64,000 nt of DNA. It comes from Nemophila menziesii. Its lineage: Eukaryota > Streptophyta > Magnoliopsida > Boraginales > Hydrophyllaceae. Below, one piece after another: positions 1 to 11,767 of the stretch (position 1 is its first letter; each line of letters begins with the position of its first letter). The translations under genes were made by a program, and so were the position numbers. Location of the stretch: NCBI GenBank assembly GCA_029959085.1, contig JARWIR010000001.1, forward strand, positions 72,416,899 to 72,480,898, written 5' to 3'. Below the pieces are notes generated by a model that worked only from the letters and a program-made list of their open reading frames with translations, had not been told where the DNA came from and did not search any database.

Positions 1-2815
1 CTTCCAGTGGCATACCCTTTGTTTCTGGAACTTTAAGGTAAACAAACACCCACGCTATAGCACAAACCACCGCGTAAATCCCAAATGCACCTCCCAGTCC
101 AATGGAATTAAGCATTACCGGAAGTGAGTACGTGACAGCTATGTCACAGAACCAAAATGTAAGCGCGCATATAGCGATACAAAGCCCACGGACACGAGTA
201 GGAAAGATCTCCGCGCATAAGATGTTAGGGATTGGTCCGAATCCCATAACAAAGGTGCAGAAGTATACTATCACACTCACTGTGGAGATAATAGCGTGAA
301 GGATCTCACCCATGTGAACAAAGCTGGCAAGGACTAGTATGACCAGGGATGATAATAATACAGGCAATGTAGCTAGCAAAAGCCACCTGCACAAAGAAAT
401 TTCACCTTTAAACCCATGGTAACAAAGAATGTTGCAAAAGAACCCATTAAAAATAACTCACCTTCGACCAGCGATATCCATGAGTCTCATTGCAACAACT
501 ATGCTTGGAATCATCAACAATGTTGTGAGACCGCTAATAAGGAGTGACGAGGAATCTGACTTAAGTCCCAAATTCGATAGAAGAAGTCCAACTCCTGCTT
601 GTTCCAGGATTTGCGGCGTATAGTAAAGAACCCCATTAATACCGGAAAACTGTAAAGTACACTCCCATTAAATTAAATTAAATTAAATTAACATAACTAA
701 TAATAATATAATTAATATAACAAACCTGTTGTAGTATTTGAAGTCCAACTCCAACAACTAAAGCATGCTTGACTCCTGGTTCGCAAAGTTCCTTCCAGCC
801 TCCTCCAGTAGACACGGATTTCGGTGTTTGGTTCACAACTTTATTAATCGGATCATGACCAGTAAGGTCGTCCAATCGGAGAACCGATTTGCTAATTAAG
901 GCAGAAGCGTGAACAATTTCATTTTCCGGTGCCATATCACCGGGGTGAAGCCCGAGCATTGATCCACGTCTAGATCCGGGCCCGTTCTCTTGGTGTAGAT
1001 AGATTCTTTTAAGCCCGCCTTCTTTCTTCTCGTCTTTCTTATACGCTAGTTGCCAACCTCCTCCAATACCCATACCACTAACTTCAAAGCTACTCGAGGT
1101 AGGTGGGCCCTCGGCTGTAGTAGCCTGACGTGACAACAACGGGCTTTTTATATTGTCGTCAGAGTCCGCTCCGGAAGCATCGGGCTCGCCTCCTTCTTTC
1201 TGGCTCTCCACGTCCCATTGTTCTTGTTTACCTTCGGCTAAAAACATGCTTCCGAAAGTCGGGAAGATCATGCTTCCCATTTGGGGAATATTCTCGTGAA
1301 CACTTCCGAAGAGATTCACGACAGGATCCATACGAGACATGCTTTGGGTTAATGTGCTCCCTTGCCGTGAAGCTAGAGCGAGAGAACTTTGGCCAGTCAC
1401 CGGTTTAGCGATCCATGATTGACCCTCTTCGGCTCCATATAACTTGATATGGTCTTTATCTCCGACATGGTCTTGGCTGTCCGCCAAATCATTATCCGCG
1501 GAAATAATGTACTCCTCTATAGATGTTTCGCCTCCCGAATTTAAACCTTCTAGTAGTAAAGCCATTTCACCTGCAAACAAATCAAATTCAATATTCAGAA
1601 ATCAGATTCTCTTTTGGAATATTCACATGGACTCGGGAAAAATAGTGCAATATTCAAAGATACCTGAAACGTCTTCTTTTCCACGTAATCGTTGTAGAAC
1701 TTTTTTAGCCTCGTGTGTTCGCCCTTTGCTTACAAGCCACCTTGGAGATTCAGGCAAGTAAAAGACGGTGAATGCGAAATAAGAAAGAGAAGGAATCGAA
1801 AGAACACCAAGCATTGTTCTCCAACTCGGGGAATCACTCAAAGACATCCAAAATACCATGCAATATGACAAGAACATCCCGATACAACCGGTAAATTGTG
1901 GGAAGGTATTTAATAGTCCTCGAATATCTGGTGGCGCGGTCTCGGAGATATACACTGGGACTAGAGTCACCGCAAGACCGATTCCAAATCCATCTATGAG
2001 TCTTGCGAGAAGAAGAACATAGACGTTCGGAGCCCAAAACATTACAATTCCGCTAATGAAGTACAAAATGGAGGAAATGATGAGCATTGGACGGCGTCCA
2101 ATGTTGTCCGATACTGGTCCGGAGAACGTTGTAATTATAGTAGCTCCGATTAAGGACATTGCCACTATAAGTCCTTCAATTGTTGGTTGACTTTGCAAGT
2201 TGAACTCCTTTTTGATATATAAAACAGCTCCTGAAATAAATTCATATGTAAGATATTAAGTTTTCAAAATGGCATGTATGAATTTTAAATATTTTTGCAC
2301 ATAAAAGCGAGATTGCGCTTTGATATTGGGATCGCCAAGGTACACTCCATGATTGGCATCCGTGTGGTACCCTGCTGCCACTATGCGCGTACCTTTCTGG
2401 CCCCGTGTCCGCACCCCCCCCCCCCCCCCCCCCATGCCCCTATGGTGGGCGCCAAGGGGGTTCCGGGAAATCACAACGATTTCTTTTAATAGTTACTTTA
2501 AAATTAATCGGACATAAGTTCCTATATTATAGGACATAACCTCTATTTTATCATCAAAACAACAACATATTATTTAAAAAAAAGATAAGCTTAATAAAAA
2601 GAACTTTGAAAAACTAGGGAGGGGTTGAAAGTTTTGGAAACCAGAAAGAAAGGTAAAGGTAGCTCCACCTTCCCTAACCCCAGTTCGACTAGTGCACGTG
2701 CACCTTGAAACTAGGTTCTAAAAGAATGAAGCATACCTGCTATTACAGCATTGTCCCATCCTTGCAGCAAATTGCCAACTGCGGCTGCTAGGGCTACAGT
2801 AACAGCTCCACTCAT
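1..2815 (-). CDS. TST: Tonoplast sugar transporter (TST/TMT family), 5 exons, 3' end outside window
   Basis: Vacuolar-membrane sugar/proton antiporter of the major facilitator superfamily, which loads sugars into the vacuole. Exons on the minus strand: 2815-2737, 2230-1664, 1570-726, 649-462, 386-1 (continues). All four introns are GT-AG and the phases join without a break, giving about 688 codons; family members have about 730-740, so roughly 45 C-terminal residues are missing at the window edge. The start is the ATG at 2815, giving MSGAVTVALAAAVGN then GNLLQGWDN, the family N-terminus. Other hallmarks: GRRPML after helix 2, ISETAPPDIRG, PESPRWLVSKGR, a hydrophilic central loop of about 270 residues (exon 3, around residues 215-490) with SPLLSRQ, then FSGINGVLYYTPQILEQAG, AGRRWLLL and PTRVRGLCIAI. 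The large loop separates TST from ordinary hexose carriers. No stop or frameshift seen. Sugar specificity (glucose, fructose or sucrose) cannot be told from this. Confidence 0.96.
2414..2433. repeat. Poly-C tract in TST intron 1
   Basis: Twenty consecutive C residues inside the first intron (2231-2736) of the TST gene. They lie in a GC-rich island (about 2320-2475) unlike the AT-rich intron around it. The exact length of such a run is error-prone in sequencing. Nothing else in the island is recognisable. Confidence 0.85.
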
Positions 2816-3560
2816 CTTTCTCCGATAGTTTGAACTTGAATCACGAGTTGAGTTGATTAATCTTTTCTTGATCTATATCTCAGTAAATTAACAGGGTCGA
2901 GGTCCAGCCTAGATTTGAAAATTGCAGAAGAGTCAATCTAGAAAATATCTTAAACACAAACATATATCTATATATATATATGACGCACACTAATATATTA
3001 ACCACACGCAGCTAGGTGAATCTTAAAAATGCAGGAATTATATGTAACCTTCATTTAAGATTTTCGAGCATCGATTGATGTCATATCGTCAGCCATCGGC
3101 ATCATTTATATGGTAAGAATTCATCTATTCTATATCAAATATCTTGTATTTATAGTAAATATACTAAAATGCAAATAGAAAGGACGAAATTATGTAACAA
3201 TGCTCACGATTTGGTAATCATAGTCAAGAATTTAAAAACCCCACAAATCATTTAATCACTACACCGATTCAAAAATATTCAAATATAAATTATTAGCACA
3301 ACATAGCTCAACATTAATCTATCTAGAATCAAGACCGACCGAGCATATAACTTACCTTGAAGTTTGATAGAAAACACGATTATGTGCATGTTGAAATTTT
3401 CATGCAAAACTACTGTCAGATCCAAGGAAAAGGAACATTTTTAAGGTAATCGTTTTTATGACCTAACATAAAACCGAATCTAATAGAAAAAGACTACTCC
3501 AACAAGAAGAGAGACAAGAATGTGTGATAGAGAAATAGAGAGAGAAAAACATGTGTACAA
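2816..3560 (-). promoter_or_regulatory. Putative 5' leader and promoter of the TST gene
   Basis: On the minus strand a CT-rich stretch (about 3551-3527, CTCTCTATTTCTC) resembles the pyrimidine patch found near plant transcription starts. A good donor, TCAAG|GTAAG, sits at 3356/3355 and possible acceptors ending in TAG or CAG lie at about 2890-2935, so the leader may contain an intron. A short TA-rich microsatellite (about 2964-2983) lies within it. The start site and the leader intron are inferred; only transcript data would settle them. Confidence 0.4.
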
Positions 3561-3867
3561 GTGGTTGTAGGTATAGTGAAAACAGCTTAAAAAAGGGTGA
3601 TGCACGAGACCAGGCAATGCATTAGCTGGATATAAGAAAAAAAGAGAATTTCTTAGGCTTAATATTCACTGTCCTTGTTTTATTATAGGCGTTCGAAGTT
3701 TTTTGACAGGACGTTGATTGTGGCAATCTTTTATATTTTTATTTTTTGGCAAATTGATTTTTGGTCGATTTTCGTAGGCGATTGTGACAGTCTAGATTCA
3801 TGACTTTTCGTCTTTCTTTTTTCTTCACGGCTGTTTATTATAATATTATCGGAAAGTATCTCGTGGA
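3561..3867. other. Intergenic, nothing recognised
   Basis: AT-rich DNA upstream of the TST leader. I see no ORF, RNA gene or transposon signature. Distal promoter elements may lie here but none can be supported. Confidence 0.5.
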
Positions 3868-4112
3868 TAGCTATGTTTGGTGTAAAAATAACGAGTATTG
3901 TTTATTTTAATTTTTTATATGTTTTAAAATAGTAATGAAAATATGTTTGGCCAAAGAAAAATGAAAATATTTTTCTAAAAAATTAAATAATACATTGCTA
4001 TATTAAAGAACGTGAAATCTACGTTTTTCATATTTTCTGAAAATATTGAAAATGAAAATCTATATTCTGAAAACGAAATAGAAAATATTTTCACAAACCA
4101 AACAAACCCTAG
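3868..4112. mobile_element. Possible small inverted-repeat element (hAT-like MITE)
   Basis: The left end reads CTATGTTTGGTGTAAAAAT. The right end, read on the other strand, is CTAGGGTTTGTTTGGTTTG then TGAAAAT. The resemblance to the (A)GGGTTTGTTTGG ends of plant hAT-type miniature elements is suggestive, but the arms are imperfect and I find no clear target duplication. Confidence 0.28.
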
Positions 4113-4120
4113 TATTTCAA

Positions 4121-4484
4121 AAATTGACAAATAAGTGTATAAGTTTTCAAAAATGATAACTAAATACTTAATTTTGAATTTATGTCTTTAGTTATACCCA
4201 TCGTTTCTTTTGACGTTAACTGTCATGTGACGATTGCGTGACGCTTCCGTTAGTACCAAGTGTTTTAAATTTTGACAATAAAGTGTCAACGTTTACACAC
4301 GTGTTGTTCTAATAGAAAGTTAGAAAATACTAAATTATTCCTAAAGCACTTGATATTTACAAAAAAAACAAAGTCGCGTGGTAGTTAACGTCAAAAGTAA
4401 CGATGGATACTAACGGAAGACAAAAATGTAAATTGGGTATCCAATTGTCATTTTTGAAAATTTGGGCACTTATTTGTCCAATAT
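4121..4484. mobile_element. Foldback MITE with very long inverted repeats
   Basis: The left arm (GACAAATAAGTG ... TTTTCAAAAATGATAA) is matched by the reverse complement of the right arm (GGACAAATAAGTG ... TTTTCAAAAATGACAA). A second inner pair also matches: CCATCGTTTCTTTTGACG near 4199 and, on the other strand, CCATCGTTACTTTTGACG near 4404. The element therefore folds back over most of its ~364 bp with only a short centre. No coding capacity. The superfamily and target duplication are not clear. Confidence 0.7.
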
Positions 4485-4532
4485 CTGTAATGATGGGTAT
4501 CCACGAGAGAATTTTCCCTAATATTATTCTGT

Positions 4533-5686
4533 AATGATATGTATCTACTGCATGGTGGCAAGATGTGACTAAATCGATCGCTAAATGTGACCAAATCGGC
4601 AGCTAAAGTTATTAAATAAAAGGTGTTCTTTGGTGACTGGTCATTAGAGCTGCCATTTTACCGAGAAACTTCATCCGTGATTCCTAGATGGTCTATTTTT
4701 ATCGACCACCAAACCTCCCGCTAAAGGTTAAGACTTCTAACGACCACATACAACCACTAAACTTTTTTTCCTTACCAGCCGCATTTTGGTCGTTACTACC
4801 CTGTTTAGCGACTAATTATCAGTCGCTAGTGGATTATGCTTCTGGCTACGACTTGCTAATCGCTAGTAGTTCTAGTTTTAGTTTTGGTCGCTAAAGGGTT
4901 TGTTAATTTTTTTTTAAAATTTGGTCTTTTATAGTTTTATGATAATATATCTACTAAACCCAAAACACTCAAAAAAATAATAATTCTACACTTATCAACA
5001 TATATCTCAAAAACAACTGTAATTAACACATAAGTTATTTTGATAAACAAAATAAAATAAATCAACTAATACTACTAGTATGTCTCATATTCTTCCCTTT
5101 AATTTGCAATAATCTCATCATCGCTATCGATATGCATCATCTGGTGGATGTCATCGTCATCTGCATACTTATCCTAAGTATCGTCTAGCTCTTACTCATC
5201 TTCTACAATAGTTGGATCATGCTCTAATTAACTGGTCCACTTCAGTGTATTCTACGTTATTCATATGCAATCCATCTATCTCAACAATATCATTCACAAT
5301 AGGTATCTGTCGACACGACACTCCTAAACATCTGCACTCTAACCATGACGATCACTCATCCCAAACCACTTTCCACAAACCGCGTCGCGGTCCCTTAGTG
5401 TGCAATATATTATTAACGTAGGGTACCTTCTTTGATTGATTCACCAAAATGTATGACTCATCTTTGTACCAATATGAACTTGTGTTGATCACTCTACGCT
5501 TGTTACGTATTCTTCCTTTGCTGGTGTTATACCATTAGCACTCGAAGACGAGTACCGAACAGTCCTTTGAGATATACACCTTGAATACGTTAACAATTTC
5601 ACCATACCAATGAACTTCTTTGACAAAACAACAAACCCCGAAATCCTTAGTGACACGTTGCCCATCTTTCTCACGCGAGACCTACT
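4533..5686 (-). mobile_element. Decayed CACTA (En/Spm) transposon, truncated by LTR H
   Basis: Two CACTA signs lie side by side. Bases 4570-4895 carry short direct and inverted copies of a TTAGCGACTA / TCGCTAAA motif, typical of CACTA subterminal repeats. To the right is a minus-strand DUF4216 remnant, a domain that accompanies CACTA transposase genes. The order fits the 3' end of a minus-strand element. The right side stops sharply at 5686 where an LTR begins. The outer CACTA terminus is not clearly visible. Bases 4901-5200 hold nothing else I recognise. Confidence 0.6.
5345..5660 (-). pseudogene. DUF4216 domain remnant of a CACTA transposase gene
   Basis: Read on the minus strand, the frame gives GEIVNVFKVYISKDCSVLVF, then a stop (TAA at 5537-5535), then WYNTSKGRI, SSYWYKDESYILVNQSKKV and LWKVVWDE. 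This matches the DUF4216 pattern: a hydrophobic strand ending VLFxCxWY, a basic stretch, then WYKDExxILxxQxKxVxYV and WKVV. Its function is not known; it sits in the C-terminal part of CACTA-encoded proteins. The frame is broken by at least one stop, and the next residues (5340-5200) decay into further stops. Confidence 0.6.
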
Positions 5687-6658
5687 TGACGTCTCCATAT
5701 TTTTGATTAATTAATGCACCCATGAGACATCTTTTAGGTGTATTTTGTTAATTATTAAGGGATTTTCCCCATTATTAGATAATTTCATATTCATGCCTTG
5801 ATTTGGAGATTTATTACTTTTGTAGCATTTTTGGTATAATTTGTGTGTTAATGTGAAACTCTTATGTAAAAGGAATCACTTCGATGCCAAATCAATGTCA
5901 AGTGTTAAGGAAATAATATCCAAGGTGAAAGCTAGAGTTAAAAGGAAACAAAGTTGAATTTGGAAAAGAAAAACTGCCAAAGTTGTAAAGATCCAGTGTT
6001 TTGAAGACTTCAAAAAATCTATTATGAACCTGCAAGGGTCCTTTTATGAGCAGGTAGATATTTGAATTGCAGTCGTTTTCATATAAAGTACGCTAAAATC
6101 CGATAAGTAACGAATGATATATGACCAAATCAATCTGCAGTGTTTATCATGTCCTATATTTTTGGAATTGAATTCGAATTGGAAAAGGACTCCAATAACT
6201 TGCCTTCCATTCTAAGATTTTGACCTAGGGCTAACTAGAACCTATAAATATATCTAGTTATCATTGTATACATGTCCTTTCTTAGTTATTAATCAATATT
6301 ACACTTAGAAATCCGTAGAAGCAAGTTGACAAGTATGTATCTATCATTTAGTTTCTTTCTTTCTAGTATAAACTAATTCTCCCATAGGTTGGGTTTTGCA
6401 CATGTATAATCTTTGAATTTTATTTCATTATTTTATGTTATTTTATGTTATTTTATGTTATTTTATTTCATAGGCTCCCCTTATCCATGTCCCCTGGGAA
6501 TCGTTAGGTTGCCACCTAATTCCACCTAGAAGAGGGTTCAGAGGAATATAAAATCCTGACTACTTCTCACTAAGAGCTTTAATCACCCTTATAACTAAAA
6601 TATAGATTTAGAAGGATAAGTTCATACTAGCAAACCCAAAATATATATCTCATCTTAG
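5687..6658 (+). mobile_element. Partial LTR of element H (Athila-like)
   Basis: Begins TGACGTCTCCA and, 30 bp on, has TGAGACATC, the terminal hairpin seen at the start of every LTR here. It carries a TATA-like CTATAAATATATC at about 6242. Its last 300 bases are similar, in opposite orientation, to the LTR of G. It is interrupted at 6658 by G, and the rest would lie beyond the right edge. It inserted into the CACTA remnant; the putative left duplication CTACT (5682-5686) cannot be checked. Confidence 0.65.
6428..6467. repeat. Tandem 10-bp repeat TTTTATGTTA
   Basis: Three perfect copies of TTTTATGTTA plus partial flanking copies, inside LTR H. The other LTRs in the window do not show it, so it arose by local expansion. 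Confidence 0.85.
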
Positions 6659-8229
6659 TGGCCACAAAGGTGTGATAAATATACAGATAAATAAAGATAA
6701 TGATAAACGACACACCCTTGACTAGCATGAGAAAATCACTGCAAGTATTACAAATCGTTTGCAAGTTTAGTTAGTAAGTAAAGTTCGTTCGCAGGATTTT
6801 GATCTGTTAGATCTACTCATGTATATAGAGAAGTGTAGGATAAATTACTTGTTTGATAAAAATACAATAAAAGAAATAATATTTATTTGGTTTTTGGATA
6901 GAAAAGATAATAATGCAAATAAATCATATGCAAAATAATGGAGATGAGAAATATAGTTTAGGGTTGCTAGTATGCACATATCCTTCTAATTCTAATTCCA
7001 GCTATTAGGGTGATTAAAGCTCTTAGATAAATAGCCATGATTCTATATTTCTCCTAACCCCTTTCCGGGTGGGCGTAGGTGGCGACCAAACAATTACCAG
7101 GGGATTTGGGTAAGGGGACCCTGCGCAATGACCGGTAGTTAATCTCAAACCCTAGTGGCTATCTAGTTAGGCAAGCCCGTCAGGATCACTACCGCACACT
7201 AGACGTTTGTGTGGTGTTTCAACAATTAGATACCCCTTCTTGGGGACCAAACATCTGCTATTAATGGGGTAGTCTACACGTTTGCAACCGCAAGAACTAC
7301 AATCAATACATCAAAGCACATAAAACAATTATATAGGTTAAGTAGCTAGAATCGAATTAAAAATGGTTTTCACAAGTAATGTTAAAACAAATGAGAATTA
7401 TAAATTAAAGATTACACATATGCAAACCCAAGTTATGGGGAACCAGTTCATATCTGAAGACATAGAAATAAAATAAGGATAAAAGTAATTGGAAACAAAT
7501 ATAAGCTAAAGAATCTAATACAAATTACTCTAATGATAGAGGGAGATGATGGAGAAGAGGAGTTTGTGACTTTCCAACATCTTGTCTCCCTCTCTGCATG
7601 TCTTCTTGCTTCTATGGATGACTTCTAAGAGTATTAATAATTAAAGGCTGATCAATGACATGTTTACAATGATAAGAGGGTGTATTTATAGGTGTTTTCT
7701 AACCCTAGGTCGAAATCTTGGAGTAGAAGGCAAGTAATTTGAGTCCAAGTCCAACTCAAATACGTTTCCTAAAATATAGGACAGGATAAACACTGCTCAC
7801 TGTTTAGGTCATATCTCCTTCGTTATTGGGCTGATTCTATCCCACCTTATATCGAAACGACCGAATCTGAAAGATCTATCTATATCTTCAAAGGATCATC
7901 CAAAATCGCAGCCGATTTGAAGTTATCTTCACTTTAGTGGACGTAGCTGCAGAATTTCTAGATTTATTTAGCAGCTTTTTCTTTCCTATTTCAACTTTAC
8001 TTCCTTTTATCTCTTGATTTCTCCTGTATCATCTTTCCTTAACTTCTTAGAATTGATTTGGCATCTAATTGAACCTTAATAGCTTCACATTAACACGCAA
8101 ATTAAACCAAATATGCTCTAAACGTAATAAATCATCAAATAATGGGTAAAAATCCCTAATTAATTAATCAAATACACCTAACATGACGTCTCAAACCCAC
8201 ATTAATATATCACAAATATGGAGACATCA
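6659..8229 (-). mobile_element. 3' LTR of element G
   Basis: On the plus strand it opens TGGCCACAAAGGTGTG and closes TATGGAGACATCA, i.e. TG...CA on the minus strand. It contains a TATA box on the minus strand (CACCTATAAATAC near 7690). It is followed on the right by a polypurine tract, so it is the 3' LTR of a minus-strand element. Length 1571 bp. The left duplication would be CTTAG (6654-6658); its partner lies outside the window. Confidence 0.8.
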
Positions 8230-9646
8230 AAACCCCCAAATAAAAGTTGTATCGTCCCGATACAATAAAGATAAGAACATAGGGAAGTCTCTAAATACAC
8301 ACCTAAGTCAATTAAGCATAATGGGAAGAAGTTAGCAGAATATGGATAGTAAACTCAAAGCAACTACTCAGAGAATTTCATGTAATACTATCTACAAACG
8401 AGATTACATGTACACTTGTCATACCAATGATCAACACGAGTAAAATTCAGACCGGATTAGCTTTGCAATGCACGAAGGAGTTAGTCTTTACTTAGTTTAA
8501 TAATGAGTCTATAGAATGTTCATCGAGTTTCACTAGTATCCAAAGATCCATCTAACTACTATTTAACGGTTCAATCACTTCTTGATTACATATCAAAGAA
8601 TCCTAAGGTCTTTAAGGTTGTAATGTTGTCTTAGGGACGATATGATCGTATATTTGGATAATTTAGAGCGAGCTTTTGGCTCTCTCCTCACTAGCCATCA
8701 ACGAATCACCCTAGAGCTTGAGTTACTCTCATAAAATTTTCTCTCTTAACCCAATGAATTGATGCACTAATTAGCATCCCCTATAAACCAGTTTAAAGCA
8801 TAAAGATGATCACATAAAAATTCCATTTTGCTGGTCCAAACCATATATCTTTTTTGTATAAATTTTTTCTTTTGTAAATAGCTATGACTCTCTTTTTGAT
8901 GTGCAATGTCATGCTACTTTGTTTCAACATATTTATTTTCATACCTTTTTTAAACTTTTACCCCAAGAAAGGGTTACAATATAATAAACAGTGAGGGCTG
9001 AAAAGGATAATAAATATAATAAATGGGCAGCAAGCTAAAAGGCAACTAGGGGCTTATCAAAGAACCACCTTAATCACTTTCTAAACTATGAAATTTCGTT
9101 ACTTTCTCACCTTTATCACGTTAATTAGATGGGTTTATCAACTAAATCGGATCTCACGACCTACACACGCCTCAAGGTGCCCTAAGATCAAACATATTTC
9201 TACTTTATTGCTCACTAATCTTTTCTTTACCATCAATGTGTGCTTCTTGTTCATACTCAAAGCATATTAAAATAATCAACTCATAAACATATTGATTTCT
9301 ATCATTAACTTACTAAGTTTATTATTTTAAGCTATTAAACACAATCTACATCTAATCTCTTCTATCAATTTTTTTAAATTATTCCTAAAAACAGTCTAAC
9401 ACATAAAAATGGAGATGAGAGACAACAAATCCCCACACCCCAACTCAAAAATAAGCCATGTCCCCACGACTTGAAAAGATTCTATAAAAATTAAAACTAA
9501 CACATATATTGCAAGAACATATATGGTAGGGAAGAAAGAAAACATACTCTTTGAGGCTATTGCCTCGCATGGTTAATACCCAAGATAAGGTGCAGTGATT
9601 TTCTTGTATGAAAACTTCTAGTATCACCAATTTTTCATTCTCTTAC
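8230..9646 (-). mobile_element. 3' internal region of element G (PPT, hairpins, untranslated)
   Basis: From right to left on the minus strand this is the tail of G: a region like the ORF2-downstream part of D (matches about 55260-55480), the hairpin at 9453-9472, the conserved GCTTTTGGCTCTCTCCTCACT block (8672-8692), the hairpin at 8247-8265 (arms TTGTATCG / CGATACAA), then the polypurine tract 8230-8246. No coding region is present. At 9646 element C is inserted; the rest of G is beyond the window. Confidence 0.7.
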
Positions 9647-11056
9647 TGATGTCTCCCTTTTTGTTCTAATTCTATGCCCTTAGGAGATATCATTTTAGGT
9701 GAATAATTGACTAATATGATAGACTTTTAGTGTTATTTCGTTATATTTCATTTTCTCTCCTTGGAATTTATTATTTTTCATTTTTAAAGCTTTTGCACGT
9801 TAAATGGGTTGTTTTTAGTGCAAAGTTTGTAGGTCCATGGATGCTAGAGAGTACCGATAAAAGGAGAGGAATCAAGAATTAAAGTCTTAGATTGAGTGGA
9901 GAACTCAAAGGCGAGAAAATATATCCCGAAGAGTTGACTAGGGGAGCTGCAAATCTGGAAGGCTGATGTTAATTGATGATTTTGAGCTACATAGACATGG
10001 ATTCAACCGTTGAGCCGTGAAGATGATAAATTTCTTATTGAGTTATGAAGATTTAGCAACTTGAACGGGTCAATTTGGAGTTGATTTGAGAAAGTTACCG
10101 CCGTTTTACCAAGGACTGCCCACCAGTTACGGGATTTTAATTAAAAGATTTGGACTTGGGCTTTTTAATATCTTACTAATTCACTTAAGTAAAGTCCAAG
10201 TACGGTTTTAAGCTTATAAATAGACCTTTTGACTTTTATATTACACACAACTCAATTTATACAAGTAAAAAACGCCAGAGAGAAACTCAGAAGTAAGGAA
10301 AAGGAGAAAGCTTAGAGTTGGAGAAAGTCATCTTCTCTAAATCACAGCCAAACCCAATTCTTAATTAGGTTCTTTCATATTTTATTTCTGTAATCAAACA
10401 TGAGTTCTTTTTATTTTAATTTAGTTTTTCTTTCCGTAATGAGCTAAATTCCCTTTGTACTTGAGAATCGTTAAATGGGTTGAACCCTAACTTGATTAAT
10501 TTATGTTTTTCCGATTGGGGATTGAAGTATTTAAATTGAATATGTTATTTTGTGTTGGCTTTTATTTCATTCTTGAATTATTATCTTTAGAGTCATAAAC
10601 TAAGGGTAATTTTTAGTATCTAGGCTATTCACTATAGTGGCGTAGTGATCACCTTGGAGGGGGGTTTAGATACAGACCTAGGTAATTGCCATTGGTATTT
10701 GCCAATGACCTTGACAGGATTGACTAACCAATAGCCAATGAGGTAAAGAACTTGAACCATCTGAAAGTAGTTGTAATCATCCTGACGGAGTTTATAATAC
10801 CGTAGGAGAGCTCCTAAGTCCACCCTCACGGGAGTTAGGAGACTTTAGAATCCCGACTAGCACAATTATAGCAATTCATCCCTTAAAAAACATTAATTAA
10901 GAAGGTTTAGGTGAAACCCTAGCATGACTCAAGTACTTCTTCTTCTCTTGCGTCTAGCCTACTTATTTGCATTATTTCCATTTCAGTTTAATCAATTTAG
11001 CATTTAATTTATTTGCATCTTATTTTTAAAAAACCAAAACAAACATTATATCATTT
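9647..11056 (+). mobile_element. 5' LTR of element C, left part
   Basis: Starts TGATGTCTCCC with the terminal inverted repeat GATGTCTCC ... GGAGATATC. TATA box TATAAATAG at 10215-10223. The transcribed leader has diverged copies of the CCTGACGGGG motif and the hairpin CTCCTAA / TTAGGAG (10811-10841). Interrupted at 11056 by B; it resumes at 36494. Combined length is about 1582 bp. Confidence 0.85.
10215..10223 (+). promoter_or_regulatory. TATA box of the element C LTR
   Basis: TATAAATAG, placed about 570 bp into the LTR, followed within 40 bp by ACTTTTATATTACACACAAC, the usual start region in these LTRs. It marks the likely U3/R boundary. Confidence 0.6.
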
Positions 11057-11767
11057 TGCTGTCGCCTAGGGTGTGATAAAAATATGATAAATGACTAAGG
11101 GAAACAGTGCACAAATCACCCTAGACTACCACGATTCTGCAAGTATTACAGGACGTATGCAAGTTTTAATGATAAGAAGATTTGTTCCTCAGGTACTTAA
11201 ATGTGTTAGACGAATGAGTAAATAAATCAGAATAACAATAATTAATTAAAGGACAGAAAATAAATACGATTGATTTAGAGATGAGATTAATAACTAAATA
11301 AATTAAAAGAATAATAATTAAATATGGAAGAAATAAGATGAGAGAGTATAGCTTAGGTTCTACTAGTATGCACTTCTAATTCTTTCTATCAATTTCAGTT
11401 TATAAGGGAAATAATAACTCTTAGATATGTAGTCAGGATTCTAAATTCCCCCTATCCCCGGAGAGCGAACTAGGGTGGCAATCTCACAATCACGTGAGAA
11501 CTCACAAAGGGTTAACCTGCGCCACTTGGGTCCTAGGTGTAGTCCTACCTACTAATGATGTTTGGTGATGAAAATAAACCTTAATGGATATCTAGTTAGG
11601 CTGGTGTTGTTAGGACCAATTCCTTATTCTAGACGTTTATGTGGTGTTTCAATAGTTAAACACCCATTCCGGGCGACCATTTAACTACTATTAGGAAAGC
11701 CCTAAGTTGATCAGGTTTAAGACAGACAATAAATCAAAGCACATAAATCAAATATATGGTTAAGTAG
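11057..11767 (-). mobile_element. 3' LTR of element B, distal part
   Basis: Opens TGCTGTCGCCTAGGGTG on the plus strand, matching TGGTGTCGCCTAGGGTG at 34943. Runs parallel to 34943-35655 until the sequence GGTTAAGTAG, where element A interrupts. The other part is 25757-26591. Confidence 0.88.

Noticed and set aside
102..299. Plus-strand open frame over TST exon 5, and similar ones at 429, 1130 and 1444
   Set aside because: They lie antisense to well-supported exons of the transporter and have no recognisable domain.
3868..4484. Treating 3868-4484 as one element
   Set aside because: The two sets of inverted arms are separate and of different sequence; two adjacent elements fit better.
9088..9270. 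Short open frames in the 3' untranslated regions of G, B, D and E (for example 9088, 27082, 42475, 54315)
   Set aside because: They fall in conserved non-coding blocks, differ in frame between copies and lack common starts.
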